Source: Martelella sp. NC20
GTDB lineage: Bacteria > Pseudomonadota > Alphaproteobacteria > Rhizobiales > Rhizobiaceae
Length of the DNA: 64,000 nucleotides
Assembly: GCF_013459645.1 (NCBI RefSeq)
Contig: NZ_CP054861.1
Coordinates: forward strand, 62,001-126,000
Direction: 5' to 3'
Shown: positions 16,907 to 26,228 of the stretch, piece after piece
Layout: each line of letters begins with the position of its first letter
Numbering within the stretch: position 1 is the stretch's first letter
The notes under the pieces: model-generated
The model's database searches: none
What the model was told of the DNA's origin: nothing
The model's input: the letters and a program-made list of their open reading frames with translations, nothing else
Program-made: the position numbers and the translations under genes

Positions 16907-18373
16907 TCAAAACTCAACAGCGAAGTATTTGGGCTCCATGAACTCAAGGATGCCCGTAACACCGCCTTCACGCCCAAGGCCGCTCTGCTTGGTGCCGCCG
17001 AAAGGCGCTGCGGGGTCAGACATCAACCCGCGATTGATACCCACCATCCCGGTATCGATCCCGCGCCCGACACGCATCGCCCGCATGACGTCGCGCGAAT
17101 AGACATAGGCCGCAAGCCCATATTCGGTATCGTTTGCGAGACGCACCGCCTCCTCCTCGGTCTCGAAGCGGTAAACGGCCGCTACGGGGCCGAATATCTC
17201 TTCCTGCGCCAGCGCGGCGTCGGTCGGCACGTCCACGAGCACCGTCGGGGGATAGTAGTATCCGCTTCCCGCCACTGGCTCCCCACCAGTCGTCGCCCGG
17301 GCGCCGCGGGCCTTGGCCTCCGACACCAGACGGTCGATCTTTTCCACCGCTTTGGTGGTGATCATCGGGCCGCACTGGACATCCGGATCGTAGCCCCGTC
17401 CAAGTTTCAGCGCCGCCATCCTGTTCGTCAACCCTTCCACGAAAGCGTCGTGGATGCCGGATTGCACGTAGAACCGATTGGCTGCGGTGCAGGCCTCGCC
17501 GCCATTGCGCATCTTGGCAACCATCGCGCCATCGAGCGCGGCATCGATATCGGCATCATCGAACACAAGGAAGGGAGCGTTGCCGCCCAGTTCCATCGAG
17601 CAGCTCACCACCGATTTCGCCGCTTCAGCCAGAAGCGTGCGCCCGACCCCGGTCGACCCGGTGAAAGACAGCTTGCGAACCCGCTTGTCGGCGAGCATGG
17701 CCGCCGTCACGGGGCCGGGCTTCGAGGTCGTCAGCACGTTCACGACGCCGGGCGGGACGCCGGCCTCCTCGCCGAGCCGGGCCATCGCATAGGCGGTCAG
17801 CGGCGTTTCGGAGGCGGGCTTCAGGATCACTGTGCAACCGGCGGCCAGTGCCGGGCCGATCTTGCGCGTCGCCATTGCGGCCGGGAAATTCCAAGGCGTG
17901 ATGAGAACGGCAATACCGATCGGCTCGTGATCGACGAGGATATTGTGCGCTCCGGAGGGCGTATGACGGAATTCGCCGCCAACCCGCGTTGCCTCTTCAG
18001 CATACCAGCGGAAGAACTCGGCGGCATAAGCCACCTCTCCACGCGCATCTGCCAGCGCCTTGCCATTTTCGAGCGAAATCAGAAGGGCCAGTTCTTCGGC
18101 ATGTTTGCGCATCAGGTCGAACCAGCAGCGCAGGATCTCCGACCGCTGGCGGGACGACGTGTTGCGCCAGCTTTCAGCGGCAGAAGCGGCGGCATCTACC
18201 GCCCGCAACGCATCGTCGACCCCCGCATCGGCGACGTCTGCAAGTATGTTTCCTGTTGAGGGATCATGCACCGGGATACTTGCGGTGCCAGCCTCCCACT
18301 TCCCGCCTATGAACAAGCCCCTGGCGTGAAGAGCGGGATCAGCATAGCCGGAGAAGGCGGTGTCGAGCGTCAT
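16907..18373 (-). CDS. NAD(P)-dependent succinate-semialdehyde dehydrogenase-type aldehyde dehydrogenase
   Basis: 488 residues, typical of GabD. Cofactor site TPWNFP and FTGSTGVGRTL, general-base Glu in MELGGNAP and catalytic Cys in GGEACTAANR are all present, followed by EEIFGPVA and GGTKQSGLGREGG. It oxidises a semialdehyde to the acid. Start ATG at 18373 follows GGGAG. It lies 12 bp after the Fe-alcohol dehydrogenase, so alcohol-to-aldehyde-to-acid oxidation in sequence is likely. GabD-like proteins take several semialdehydes; the specific one is not decided here. Confidence 0.9.
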   Translation of the reverse strand: MTLDTAFSGYADPALHARGLFIGGKWEAGTASIPVHDPSTGNILADVADAGVDDALRAVDAAASAAESWRNTSSRQRSEILRCWFDLMRKHAEELALLISLENGKALADARGEVAYAAEFFRWYAEEATRVGGEFRHTPSGAHNILVDHEPIGIAVLITPWNFPAAMATRKIGPALAAGCTVILKPASETPLTAYAMARLGEEAGVPPGVVNVLTTSKPGPVTAAMLADKRVRKLSFTGSTGVGRTLLAEAAKSVVSCSMELGGNAPFLVFDDADIDAALDGAMVAKMRNGGEACTAANRFYVQSGIHDAFVEGLTNRMAALKLGRGYDPDVQCGPMITTKAVEKIDRLVSEAKARGARATTGGEPVAGSGYYYPPTVLVDVPTDAALAQEEIFGPVAAVYRFETEEEAVRLANDTEYGLAAYVYSRDVMRAMRVGRGIDTGMVGINRGLMSDPAAPFGGTKQSGLGREGGVTGILEFMEPKYFAVEF

Positions 18374-18385
18374 TGGATTTCTCCC

Positions 18386-19591
18386 TCAGTTCGTTTCAAA
18401 TACGGTCAGTTCGCCGTGATAGGCCGCGCCAACCAACCGCCGCATGTCCGAAAGCGGCAGCGGGCGCGGGTTATTCTGGATCAACCGGGCGATGCCGCAG
18501 GACTGCTCGGCCACCCAGTCGAGCCGGTCTTCGGCAAGCCCGAGATCGCGCAGCGTGCGGGGAATGCCGATACGAGCGAAAAGCGCGGCGATGGCCGGGA
18601 TGACCTCCGCCCTGCCTTTGAGACCGATAACCGCTGCGATCTGATCGAGTTCGGGCCCGATCGCGGGGGCGTTCCACGCCATGACATAGGGCATCAAACA
18701 GGCCACTCCGGCCCCGTGCGCGGTGTGGGTGAGCGCGCCGACCGGGTACTGGATTGCATGGGCTGCGGCGGTTCCGGCAACGCCGAAGGCGAGGCCGGCA
18801 GTCGTTGCTCCCAGCATCACCTTGGCGCGCGCCTCAACGCAGCTCCCATCGGTGAACGCCTTTTCGAGGCCGTTCCAGAGCAACCCGATGGCCGTCAGAG
18901 CGAAATGGTCGGAGGTCGCGTTCTTACCGACGAAGACCCGTTCCTGCGCAAGGCCCGGCACAGGATCGCGGCGGATAGCAGTGAAGGCCTCGATGGCGTG
19001 GGTCAGCGCATCGGCTCCGGCGATCGCCGTCAGTGAGGGCGGACAGGTCAGCGTCAGATCCGGATCGCAGATCGAGACCGTCGGGATGATATAGGGCGAG
19101 GAAATTCCAACCTTGAGCTGCTGCTCGGTATCCGAGAGCACCGCGACCGGCGTCGCCTCTGAACCGGTGCCTGCGGTGGTCGGAACCGCGATCAGGGGCA
19201 TCACCGGACCGGGCACCTTGAACTCGCCATAATAGTCCTGCGGCCTCCCTCCATGCGTCAACAGCACGGCCACGCACTTCGCCATGTCGAGGCAGGACCC
19301 GCCGCCCACGCCGATCACAAGGTCGGGCGCGAAATCACGGGCTGCCTCGGCGCTGGCAGCCGCCGCTTCAACGGGCACGTCCGGAAGAGCCGAACCATCG
19401 ACCCGCACGGACAGGCCCGCCGCCTTGAGTTGCGCCACCATGCGTTTGAAGTCGCCGTCGCCGGTCAGCCGCTCGTCAGTCACCACCAAGGCACGCTGCC
19501 CGAGTTTTGAAGCGACCGCCCCGAGGGCTTGTCGCTGGCCCGAGCCGAAGATCAATTCTCTCGGGGCTCTGATCGTGCCGAATAGGGTCAT
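18386..19591 (-). CDS. Iron-containing alcohol dehydrogenase
   Basis: 401 residues of the group III (Fe-ADH) family. NAD-binding GVGGGSCLDMAK, TTAGTGSE, and metal-binding histidines in DALTHAIEAF, AAAHAIQYPVGA and AHGAGVACL. Start ATG at 19591 with GGAG upstream. Second gene of the minus-strand operon after the Ldh-family gene. Members include lactaldehyde, 1,3-propanediol and maleylacetate reductases; the neighbouring aldehyde dehydrogenase favours oxidation of a small polyol or hydroxyacid. Confidence 0.92.
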   Translation of the reverse strand: MTLFGTIRAPRELIFGSGQRQALGAVASKLGQRALVVTDERLTGDGDFKRMVAQLKAAGLSVRVDGSALPDVPVEAAAASAEAARDFAPDLVIGVGGGSCLDMAKCVAVLLTHGGRPQDYYGEFKVPGPVMPLIAVPTTAGTGSEATPVAVLSDTEQQLKVGISSPYIIPTVSICDPDLTLTCPPSLTAIAGADALTHAIEAFTAIRRDPVPGLAQERVFVGKNATSDHFALTAIGLLWNGLEKAFTDGSCVEARAKVMLGATTAGLAFGVAGTAAAHAIQYPVGALTHTAHGAGVACLMPYVMAWNAPAIGPELDQIAAVIGLKGRAEVIPAIAALFARIGIPRTLRDLGLAEDRLDWVAEQSCGIARLIQNNPRPLPLSDMRRLVGAAYHGELTVFETN

Positions 19592-19612
19592 CCTGTCTCC
19601 TTTGATTTTTCC

Positions 19613-20617
19613 TCAGCCTTCCGAAAGGGCCCGGATTTCTTCATGCAACGGGTCGGGCAGGTCGATGCCGTCAGCGAGCGCCCTGCTCCTCCGGGCTCGC
19701 ATTCCGTCGCCTGGAACAGCCACCGGCCTCGAAGGATCGGCCGCCCGCGACGCGCGCAGGCGATCCAGGTAAGCGGCCAGTCCGGATGAACCACGTTCGC
19801 CTGCCGCGGGGTCGATCAGAATGACGATGTCGCCCTTGTTCGCGACGTTGATTGCGTCCAGCGTGCCGCCCACCTCGGGCGCGAAGGCCGATCCGGCCAG
19901 TGACGCGACAAGCAGTTCCACGCCGAGACCGAGACCGTATCCTTTGGCGTCGCCGAAGGGTGCGATCGCGCCGGTCTGCGCTGCTTCGGGATCGGTGGTG
20001 CGGTGGCCGTCCGCGTCAACGGCCCAATCGTCCGGTATCGGCGTGCCGGTCAGGGCGTGGTGATGTATCTTTCCCATCGAGACGCGGCTGGTTGCGATGT
20101 CGAGGACGAAGGGCTCGGCACCGGTGGGGATGCCGATGGCGATCGGATTGGTTCCCAGCATCGCCTGCGTGCCGCCATAGGGATGGACCAGCGCTTCGCT
20201 GGTGGTCATCACGATGCCGATCAATCCCCGCTCGACCGCAGCCTCGACATAGTAGGCCAGCATCCCGATGTGATTTGCGTTCCGGATCGATGCCAGCGCG
20301 ATGCCCTGCTCTGGCGCCACCGCCGCAAGTCGCTCTATAGCGCGCATCATCACAACCGGGCCGAGGCCCCGCTCTCCGTCTATGGTGAAAGCGCCGGAAC
20401 CTGTTCTGCGTGCCTTGCCGCCTGCGACCGGATGGGCAAGTCCGGCCCGCAACCGCGCGATGAGGCGGGGCAGTCTCTGGACCCCATGAGACGGCAGGCC
20501 CCGCAGTTCCGCTTCGATCAGAAGGTCGGCTTGAAGCCGGGCATTCGATGGCGCGACCTCCTGCGCAACAAGCGCTTTCTCCGCAATCTCACGCAGATAA
20601 CCGGCCGAAACCAACAA
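19613..20617 (-). CDS. Ldh-family NAD(P)-dependent oxidoreductase (malate/lactate/ureidoglycolate dehydrogenase type)
   Basis: About 334 residues. Catalytic His in LPSHGVQRLP, cofactor-loop ANHIGMLAYYVE, TTSEALVHPYGG and GTNPIAIGIP identify the Ldh_2 family, which interconverts 2-hydroxy and 2-keto acids. Family-like sequence starts at VSAGYLREIA, preceded by two TTG codons and GGGAGGG, so a TTG start at 20617 (or 20614) is chosen; longer in-frame starts would run into the operator of the divergent gene. First gene of the operon that continues with the alcohol and aldehyde dehydrogenases. Confidence 0.85.
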   Translation of the reverse strand: MLVSAGYLREIAEKALVAQEVAPSNARLQADLLIEAELRGLPSHGVQRLPRLIARLRAGLAHPVAGGKARRTGSGAFTIDGERGLGPVVMMRAIERLAAVAPEQGIALASIRNANHIGMLAYYVEAAVERGLIGIVMTTSEALVHPYGGTQAMLGTNPIAIGIPTGAEPFVLDIATSRVSMGKIHHHALTGTPIPDDWAVDADGHRTTDPEAAQTGAIAPFGDAKGYGLGLGVELLVASLAGSAFAPEVGGTLDAINVANKGDIVILIDPAAGERGSSGLAAYLDRLRASRAADPSRPVAVPGDGMRARRSRALADGIDLPDPLHEEIRALSEG

Positions 20618-20643
20618 ATGCCAACCCTCCCGGATCAAATCGT

Positions 20644-20676
20644 ATATGATATTGTATTTGACATTTGATATCATAT
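20644..20676. promoter_or_regulatory. Candidate operator of the GntR regulator (ATATGATAT / ATATCATAT)
   Basis: Perfect inverted repeat ATATGATAT-N15-ATATCATAT in the 106-bp divergent region between the Ldh-family gene and the GntR gene; the right arm also forms the small palindrome TGATATCA. The AT-rich stretch is striking in GC-rich surroundings and could control both directions. Confidence 0.6.
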
Positions 20677-20723
20677 CGACGATAAAGCAGAGCATGTCAA
20701 GAATGCAGAACTGGGAGGCTCAG

Positions 20724-21410
20724 ATGGCTGTAACGACGGATCACGACCACAAAGGCGGGTTCGCGCGGCCCTTGAGCATTTCCGAAAGCGTTCACGAACA
20801 AATCTATCAACGCATCATGTCGCTGGAGATTCCTCCGGGAGCCCGAATCCCCATCGATCAGTTGGCGCGAGAACTGAATGTCTCCCAGACCCCGGTGCGC
20901 GACGCCCTCACGCGGCTTGAGCGCGAAGGACTGGTGCGGAAGGCGCACCTGATCGGCTACTCTTCATCACCGCAGCTCACGCCGAAGGAATTTGACGAGC
21001 TTTACCGGTTCCGGCTGATGCTCGAGCCGGAGAGCGCCCGGCAGGCCTGCCTCAGGTTGACACCTGAGAAACTCGAACGGATCGTGAGCGCCGCTGCCGA
21101 CATGGAGAAGGGCGAGCAGCCCGTGAGCCGCAACAGCCGCTATTCCCGTTTTGCTCGGGCGGATGCGCACTTTCATGACGAGATTCTGAAGGTTGCGGAC
21201 AACGAGTTCGCCCGGCAGGCGCTGAACGACCGGCACATCCACCTGCACATCTTTCGCCTGATGTTCCACAGCCGCGTGACCCAGGAAGCGCTGGAGGAGC
21301 ACGAACGCCTGCTCGCCGCATTCCGCGCGGGCGATGCGGACGCCGCCTACCATGCAATGTACGATCACATCGAGCGGTCGCGGGACCGGCTCGCGGCGGC
21401 CTTCGAATGA
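20724..21410 (+). CDS. GntR-family (FCD) regulator
   Basis: 228 residues from the ATG at 20724, preceded by GGGAGG; ATGs further upstream lack such a site. Winged helix (IPIDQLARELNVSQTPVRDALTRLEREGLV) followed by an FCD domain (FARADAHFHDEILKVADN, LEEHERLLAAFRAGDAD). Its stop overlaps the ABC ATPase start by four bases, so it is made as part of the transporter operon and presumably senses its cargo or a metabolite. An AT-rich dyad just upstream is the likely operator. Confidence 0.9.
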   Translation: MAVTTDHDHKGGFARPLSISESVHEQIYQRIMSLEIPPGARIPIDQLARELNVSQTPVRDALTRLEREGLVRKAHLIGYSSSPQLTPKEFDELYRFRLMLEPESARQACLRLTPEKLERIVSAAADMEKGEQPVSRNSRYSRFARADAHFHDEILKVADNEFARQALNDRHIHLHIFRLMFHSRVTQEALEEHERLLAAFRAGDADAAYHAMYDHIERSRDRLAAAFE

Positions 21411-22948
21411 CATTCCCTGCGACTGATGCCGCCTGCACCGGCACAGTGCAGGAACCGCCTGTGCTCCGCGCCGAGGACCTTTCCAAGGCCTATGGCCCGA
21501 TCACGGTCTTGAGTGATGTAACGCTGGATATCCGTGCGGGCGAGGTGCACGCGATCATCGGTGAGAATGGCGCTGGCAAATCGACCCTGATGAAGCTTCT
21601 TTCGGGTCACGCCACACCGACCGGCGGCACGATGTCGATGTCGGGAAAGCCGGTCACCTTCGCCGACGCTGTTCAGGCCGAAGGTGGCGGAGTCGTGCTG
21701 GTGCATCAGGAAATCCTGCTCGCCGCCGATCTTACCGTGGCAGAGAACCTCTTCCTGGGGCGCGAACTGTCCCGCGGCTTTGCCGTCGATGACCGGATGA
21801 TGAACCGTCGCACGGCCGAGGTGCTGGCGCGCGTCGGCTCCACGGCGCGCCCGACCACGCGGGTGGGTGATCTGCCGCTCGCGCAGCGGCAGCTTGTTCA
21901 GATCGCCCGAGCCCTGCTCGACGATCGCAAGGTCGTGATCCTGGATGAGCCGACGGCGATGCTGGCCAATGACGAAGTCGACGCGCTTCTGGACATCGTC
22001 AGGAACCTGCGCGCGCACGGCGTGGCGGTGCTCTACATCTCGCACCGGCTGGAAGAGGTCGAGGCGCTGGCTGATCGCGTCACCGTGCTTCGCGATGGCA
22101 AGATGATCGGAACCTGGCCTGCGCAGGAACTCGATCAGCGCCAGATGGCCGAACTCATGGTCGGGCGGGAGCTCTCGATGCTTTATCCGCCGAAACGGGA
22201 GCCGGCGACAGCGGAACCGATTCTCAAGGTCGAAGATCTCTCGGTCGATCACGGCCGGTTCGCCGGTTCCTTCAGCGTCCGGACGGGGGAAGTCCTTGGC
22301 ATCGGCGGCATGATCGGGGCTGGCCGCACGGAATTGATCGAAGGGCTGTTGGGACTTCGCCCCGCCCAGGCGCGCGCGATCTCGATCAACGGCACATCTG
22401 TCGCCAAGCCCGATGTCAGTTCGATGATGGCCGCAGGCGTCGTCTACCTGACCGAAGACCGCAAGGGCAAAGGTCTTCTCCTCAACGAGAGACTAGGACC
22501 GAACCTGACGCTCCAGGCGCTCGACATGATAATTCCCGGTCTGCGTCTCAACCGCAGGAAGGAAGCAAGCGCCGTGCAATCGGCTGTCCAGGATTACGAC
22601 ATCCGGGTTCGTACGCTCTCGGTCGAGGCTGGCCAGCTCTCGGGCGGCAACCAGCAGAAGCTGTTGCTGGCCAAGGTGATGCTCGCCGAACCCTCGGTCG
22701 TCATCATAGACGAGCCGACACGCGGCATCGACATCGGCAACAAGAGCCAGATCTACCGTTTCATCGACGGCTTCGTCCGGGCCGGCAAGGCCTGCATCGT
22801 CATTTCGTCCGAATTGCCCGAACTCGTCGGCTTGTCCGACCGCGTGCTGGTGATGCGTGCGGGACGTTTCGTTGCTGAGCTGGCGGGCGACGATATCACT
22901 GAACAGAACGTCGTCTATGCCGCTGCAAGCAGCAGACATGACACTTAG
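21407..22948 (+). CDS. Sugar ABC transporter ATP-binding protein (RbsA/XylG type, two ABC domains)
   Basis: 513 residues with two nucleotide-binding domains. First: Walker A GENGAGKST, signature near LPLAQRQLVQIARAL, Walker B VVILDEPTAM. Second: degenerate P-loop GGMIGAGRTEL, signature LSGGNQQK, Walker B VVIIDEPTRG. This tandem form is specific to CUT2 carbohydrate importers of the ribose class. Overlaps the GntR stop by four bases. Confidence 0.94.
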   Translation: MTFPATDAACTGTVQEPPVLRAEDLSKAYGPITVLSDVTLDIRAGEVHAIIGENGAGKSTLMKLLSGHATPTGGTMSMSGKPVTFADAVQAEGGGVVLVHQEILLAADLTVAENLFLGRELSRGFAVDDRMMNRRTAEVLARVGSTARPTTRVGDLPLAQRQLVQIARALLDDRKVVILDEPTAMLANDEVDALLDIVRNLRAHGVAVLYISHRLEEVEALADRVTVLRDGKMIGTWPAQELDQRQMAELMVGRELSMLYPPKREPATAEPILKVEDLSVDHGRFAGSFSVRTGEVLGIGGMIGAGRTELIEGLLGLRPAQARAISINGTSVAKPDVSSMMAAGVVYLTEDRKGKGLLLNERLGPNLTLQALDMIIPGLRLNRRKEASAVQSAVQDYDIRVRTLSVEAGQLSGGNQQKLLLAKVMLAEPSVVIIDEPTRGIDIGNKSQIYRFIDGFVRAGKACIVISSELPELVGLSDRVLVMRAGRFVAELAGDDITEQNVVYAAASSRHDT

Positions 22949-22963
22949 GGGGAGGAAACGCGC

Positions 22964-23959
22964 ATGAGCAGCGCAGAAATCGCAGCACTTCCGGAAAGAG
23001 AAGGCTTCAAGATCCGCTGGAGCGACCTTGCTCCGTTTATTGCCTTGGCAGTGATCGTGCTGCTGGGCACGATGATCAATTCCAACTTCATGGCGACAAA
23101 CAATATCTTGAACGTCATCACGCGCAGCGCCTTCATAGCGATCATCGGCGTCGGCGCGACCTTCGTGATTGCGACCGGAGGGCTGGATCTGTCCGTGGGC
23201 TCGATGATGGCCTTCGTCGTCGGCGTCATGATCATGGCAATGAACGCGCTCGTCCCGTGGCTTGGCCCCTGGGCGATCCCGGCGGGTGCGCTGGTGGCGC
23301 TGATCGTGGGCTCGCTCTGCGGCCTGCTGAACGGTTTGATCATCACCGTAGGGCGAATAGAACCCTTCATCGTCACGCTCGGCACAATGGGCATCTTCCG
23401 CGCCTTCATAACCTACATGACCGATGGTGGCTCGCTGTCCATCGATCGCAGCCTGCGGAATGCCTACCGGCCTGTGTATTTCGGTGATTTCCTCGGGATT
23501 CCCTACCCGGTCCTGATCACCGCTGTTATCGCCCTGCTCGGCGCGTTCATACTCTACCGGACAAAATACGGTCGCCGTGTCACCGCCGTCGGATCGAATT
23601 CCGATGTCGCGCGGTTTTCCGGCGTGCATGTCGGCCGGATCCGGACCATGGCCTTCGTCATACAGGGCTTCTGCGTCGCCGTCGCGGCCATCTGCTACGT
23701 CCCGCGCCTTGGCGCCGCGACACCGACCACCGGTCAGCTCTGGGAGCTTCAGGTCATCACGGCTGTCGTTATCGGCGGCACGCTTCTGCGCGGCGGCAAG
23801 GCCCATATCTGGGGCACCGTTGCCGGCGCTCTCATTCTCGAGGTTATCGCCAACGTCATGGTTCTTTCGGACATGGTGTCGGAATACCTCGTGGCCGCGG
23901 TCCAGGGGGCGATCATCATCATCGCCATGCTGGCTCACCGCTTCACGAGCTCGCGCTGA
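22964..23959 (+). CDS. Sugar ABC transporter permease (RbsC type)
   Basis: 331 residues with about nine hydrophobic helices. CUT2 permease landmarks: IATGGLDLSVGSMMAF, GRIEPFIVTLGTMGIFR, ARFSGVHVGRI and GGTLLRGGKAHIWGTVAGAL. Start ATG at 22964 after GGGGAGGAAA, 15 bp downstream of the ATPase. Forms the homodimeric inner-membrane channel. Confidence 0.94.
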   Translation: MSSAEIAALPEREGFKIRWSDLAPFIALAVIVLLGTMINSNFMATNNILNVITRSAFIAIIGVGATFVIATGGLDLSVGSMMAFVVGVMIMAMNALVPWLGPWAIPAGALVALIVGSLCGLLNGLIITVGRIEPFIVTLGTMGIFRAFITYMTDGGSLSIDRSLRNAYRPVYFGDFLGIPYPVLITAVIALLGAFILYRTKYGRRVTAVGSNSDVARFSGVHVGRIRTMAFVIQGFCVAVAAICYVPRLGAATPTTGQLWELQVITAVVIGGTLLRGGKAHIWGTVAGALILEVIANVMVLSDMVSEYLVAAVQGAIIIIAMLAHRFTSSR

Positions 23960-23998
23960 AAGGGCGGGGCTCATACTTAAACAAAGGAGGAGGAAACT

Positions 23999-24964
23999 AT
24001 GAAGATCAAAATCAGCGGGCTGGGGCTCTTGTCAGCGGCAATGATGGCGGGAACGCTGTTCGGGCACACTGCATTGGCCCAGGACAAGGCGTTCACCATC
24101 GCGGTGTCCATACCGGCAGCCACGCACGGCTGGACAGGCGGTGTGGTCTACCATGCACAGGAGGCGGAAAAGCAGATAGAGGCCGCGTATCCGAACATCG
24201 ACGTTATCGTCTCGACAGCCTCGTCAGCGACGGCGCAGGTGTCTTCACTCGAGGACCTGTCGGCGACGAACGAGCTTGACGCTCTTGTCATCCTGCCCTT
24301 TACCTCGGAGGAACTGACCGGCCCGGTGGAGCAGGTCGCCTCGAATGGCACCTTCATCACCGTCGTGGACCGGGGACTTTCGGACCCTTCGATCCAGGAC
24401 CTGTACGTCGCGGGCGACAACATCGCCGTTGGTGCAAACACGGCGAAGTGGCTGGTCGAGAAACTGGGTGGCAAAGGTGAGATCGTCGTGCTGCGCGGCA
24501 TCCCCACCGTAATTGATGACGAACGCATCCAGGGCTTCAAGGATGTCATCGACCAGTCCGACATCAAGATCCTCGACATGCAGTATGCCAACTGGAACCA
24601 GGATGAAGCCTTCACCCTGATGCAGGACTACCTCGCCCGCTATCCGAATATCGATGCGGTCTGGGCCAATGACGATGACATGCTGCTCGGGGTCATCGAA
24701 GCTGTCGATCAGGCCGAACGAGAAGACATCAAGTTCGCCCTTGGTGGTAACGGCATGAAACAGGTGATCGAGATGGTGAAGGCGGGCGACGAGCGGACCC
24801 CCATTTCCACCCCGTACCCGCCGTCCATGATCGCCTCGGCCATGTACATGACCGCAGCGCAGTTTGCGGGTCAGGCGCCGATGCGCGGATCGTTCAAGCT
24901 GGATGCCCCGCTGATCACCCCCGAGAACGCGGACCAGTTCTATTTCCCCGACTCCCCGTTCTGA
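23999..24964 (+). CDS. Sugar ABC transporter substrate-binding protein (RbsB type)
   Basis: 321 residues. Signal peptide ending GHTALAQ, then a type I periplasmic-binding fold (IAVSIPAATHGWTGG, LVILPFTSEELTGPVEQV, VVDRGLSDPSIQ, ANDDDMLLGVIEAV). Start ATG at 23999 after AAGGAGGAGG, a strong site fitting its need for high expression. ThuB/RbsB-like members bind pentoses, trehalose or polyols; the ligand here is undetermined but should feed the dehydrogenases on the divergent side. Confidence 0.92.
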   Translation: MKIKISGLGLLSAAMMAGTLFGHTALAQDKAFTIAVSIPAATHGWTGGVVYHAQEAEKQIEAAYPNIDVIVSTASSATAQVSSLEDLSATNELDALVILPFTSEELTGPVEQVASNGTFITVVDRGLSDPSIQDLYVAGDNIAVGANTAKWLVEKLGGKGEIVVLRGIPTVIDDERIQGFKDVIDQSDIKILDMQYANWNQDEAFTLMQDYLARYPNIDAVWANDDDMLLGVIEAVDQAEREDIKFALGGNGMKQVIEMVKAGDERTPISTPYPPSMIASAMYMTAAQFAGQAPMRGSFKLDAPLITPENADQFYFPDSPF

Positions 24965-24977
24965 ACCGAAACAACTT

Positions 24978-25004
24978 GTCCGGCCGTTCTCGCAGCGGCC
25001 GGAC
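24978..25004 (+). promoter_or_regulatory. Intercistronic hairpin after the sugar-binding protein gene
   Basis: Perfect nine-base arms GTCCGGCCG and CGGCCGGAC around the loop TTCTCGCAG, 13 bp after the stop. No T-run follows, so it more likely protects the 3' end of the binding-protein message than fully terminates before the PfpI gene. Confidence 0.6.
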
Positions 25005-25032
25005 CTACCATTCCCATAATCAGGAGATCGAG

Positions 25033-25626
25033 ATGAGCGGCAAGAAAATCCTCATGCTCACCGGCGAATTCACGGAAGAATATGAAATCTACGTCTATCA
25101 ACAGGGTATGGAGGCCGTCGGTCACACGGTTCACGTCGTCTGCCCGGACAAGAGCGAAGGCGACCTGATCAAGACATCGCTCCATGATTTCGAGGGTGAT
25201 CAGACCTACACCGAAAAGCCAGGCCATTTCGCCGAGATCAACAAGACGTTCTCCGAGGCCGAAGCCGAGCTCGAAAGCTATGACGCGGTCTACGCCGCAG
25301 GCGGTCGCGGACCGGAATATATCCGGACCGACCCTCGCATCCAGGCGATGGTCCGGCATTTTCACGATGCCGGGAAGCCCATCTTCACAATCTGCCACGG
25401 CGTGCAGATACTCATGGCTGTGCCCGGAGTCCTCAAGGGACGAAAGGTCGCCGGTCTCGGCGCGTGCGCCCCGGAGGTAGCGGCGGTCGGAGGGACCTAT
25501 ATCGACGTCGAGCCGAAAGAGGCCTTCGTCGATGGCACGATGGTGTCGGCAAAAGGCTGGACCGGCCTCGCCGCATTCATGCGTGAGTGCCTCAAGGTCC
25601 TCGGCACGGAGATCCGTCATACTTGA
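25033..25626 (+). CDS. DJ-1/PfpI family protein
   Basis: 197 residues from the ATG at 25033 with AGGAG upstream. Glutamine-amidotransferase-like fold with nucleophile cysteine in TICHGVQILM and GGRGPEYIRTD before it. Such proteins act as deglycases, chaperones or glyoxalase III enzymes that deal with reactive carbonyls. It closes the sugar ABC operon, so it may protect against aldehydes generated by sugar or polyol oxidation; that link is inference. Reads through without damage despite the IS66 end starting 86 bp downstream. Confidence 0.9.
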   Translation: MSGKKILMLTGEFTEEYEIYVYQQGMEAVGHTVHVVCPDKSEGDLIKTSLHDFEGDQTYTEKPGHFAEINKTFSEAEAELESYDAVYAAGGRGPEYIRTDPRIQAMVRHFHDAGKPIFTICHGVQILMAVPGVLKGRKVAGLGACAPEVAAVGGTYIDVEPKEAFVDGTMVSAKGWTGLAAFMRECLKVLGTEIRHT

Positions 25627-25751
25627 GCGATAGATGAAGCAAAAGCGCAGGGTCGCAGCAACGCGGCCCTCGCCGCCATTTCCGGTCCACCCTGGCCCAT
25701 GTCAGACGAAAGTAAGCGCACAATTCCCCGCACCTGTTCACTGGACGGGGA

Positions 25752-26207
25752 ATGAAGGAGTCTGTGTCCACAAGGGAGACTTTGGACACAATGACATTGG
25801 ATATCTTGCACGGCTCAGGGGGCCTTCGGGCTGTGAAGGTTCTTTCCAACGGGAAGCGGCGTTTCGATCCCGTCGAGAAAGACCGGCTGATCGACGCGGC
25901 AATGAAGCCCGGCGTCTCGGTTGCCCGCCTTGCACTGGCGCACGGCGTCAACGCCAATCAGTTACGCAACTGGGTGAAGCTTCGCCGAAATCGGCAGTTT
26001 TTGAGTGGGCCAACCCCGGATGCTGTGACGGTTGTTGCGGGGCAGGAAACGTCGGTCTTTGTTCCTGTGGTTGCAGCGTCGCCGATTGCGCGGCAGTCCG
26101 ACATGCCGGCGCGGCCATCATCGGCAGGCATGCGGCTGATGGCGTCTTTGCCAAATGGTGTGCGGCTTGAGCTTGAGGATGTCGATGAGCGGCCCTTTGC
26201 GCGATGA
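25752..26207 (+). CDS. tnpA: IS66 accessory protein TnpA
   Basis: 151 residues; helix-turn-helix of the IS66 Orf1 type (RFDPVEKDRLIDAAMKPGVS, LALAHGVNANQLRNWVK) and the C-terminal MRLMASLPNGVRLEL. An internal ATG at 25791 is an alternative start. The gene is intact although the element around it is truncated. Confidence 0.85.
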   Translation: MKESVSTRETLDTMTLDILHGSGGLRAVKVLSNGKRRFDPVEKDRLIDAAMKPGVSVARLALAHGVNANQLRNWVKLRRNRQFLSGPTPDAVTVVAGQETSVFVPVVAASPIARQSDMPARPSSAGMRLMASLPNGVRLELEDVDERPFAR

Positions 26208-26228
26208 TCGAAGTTCTGGGGCGGTGCA

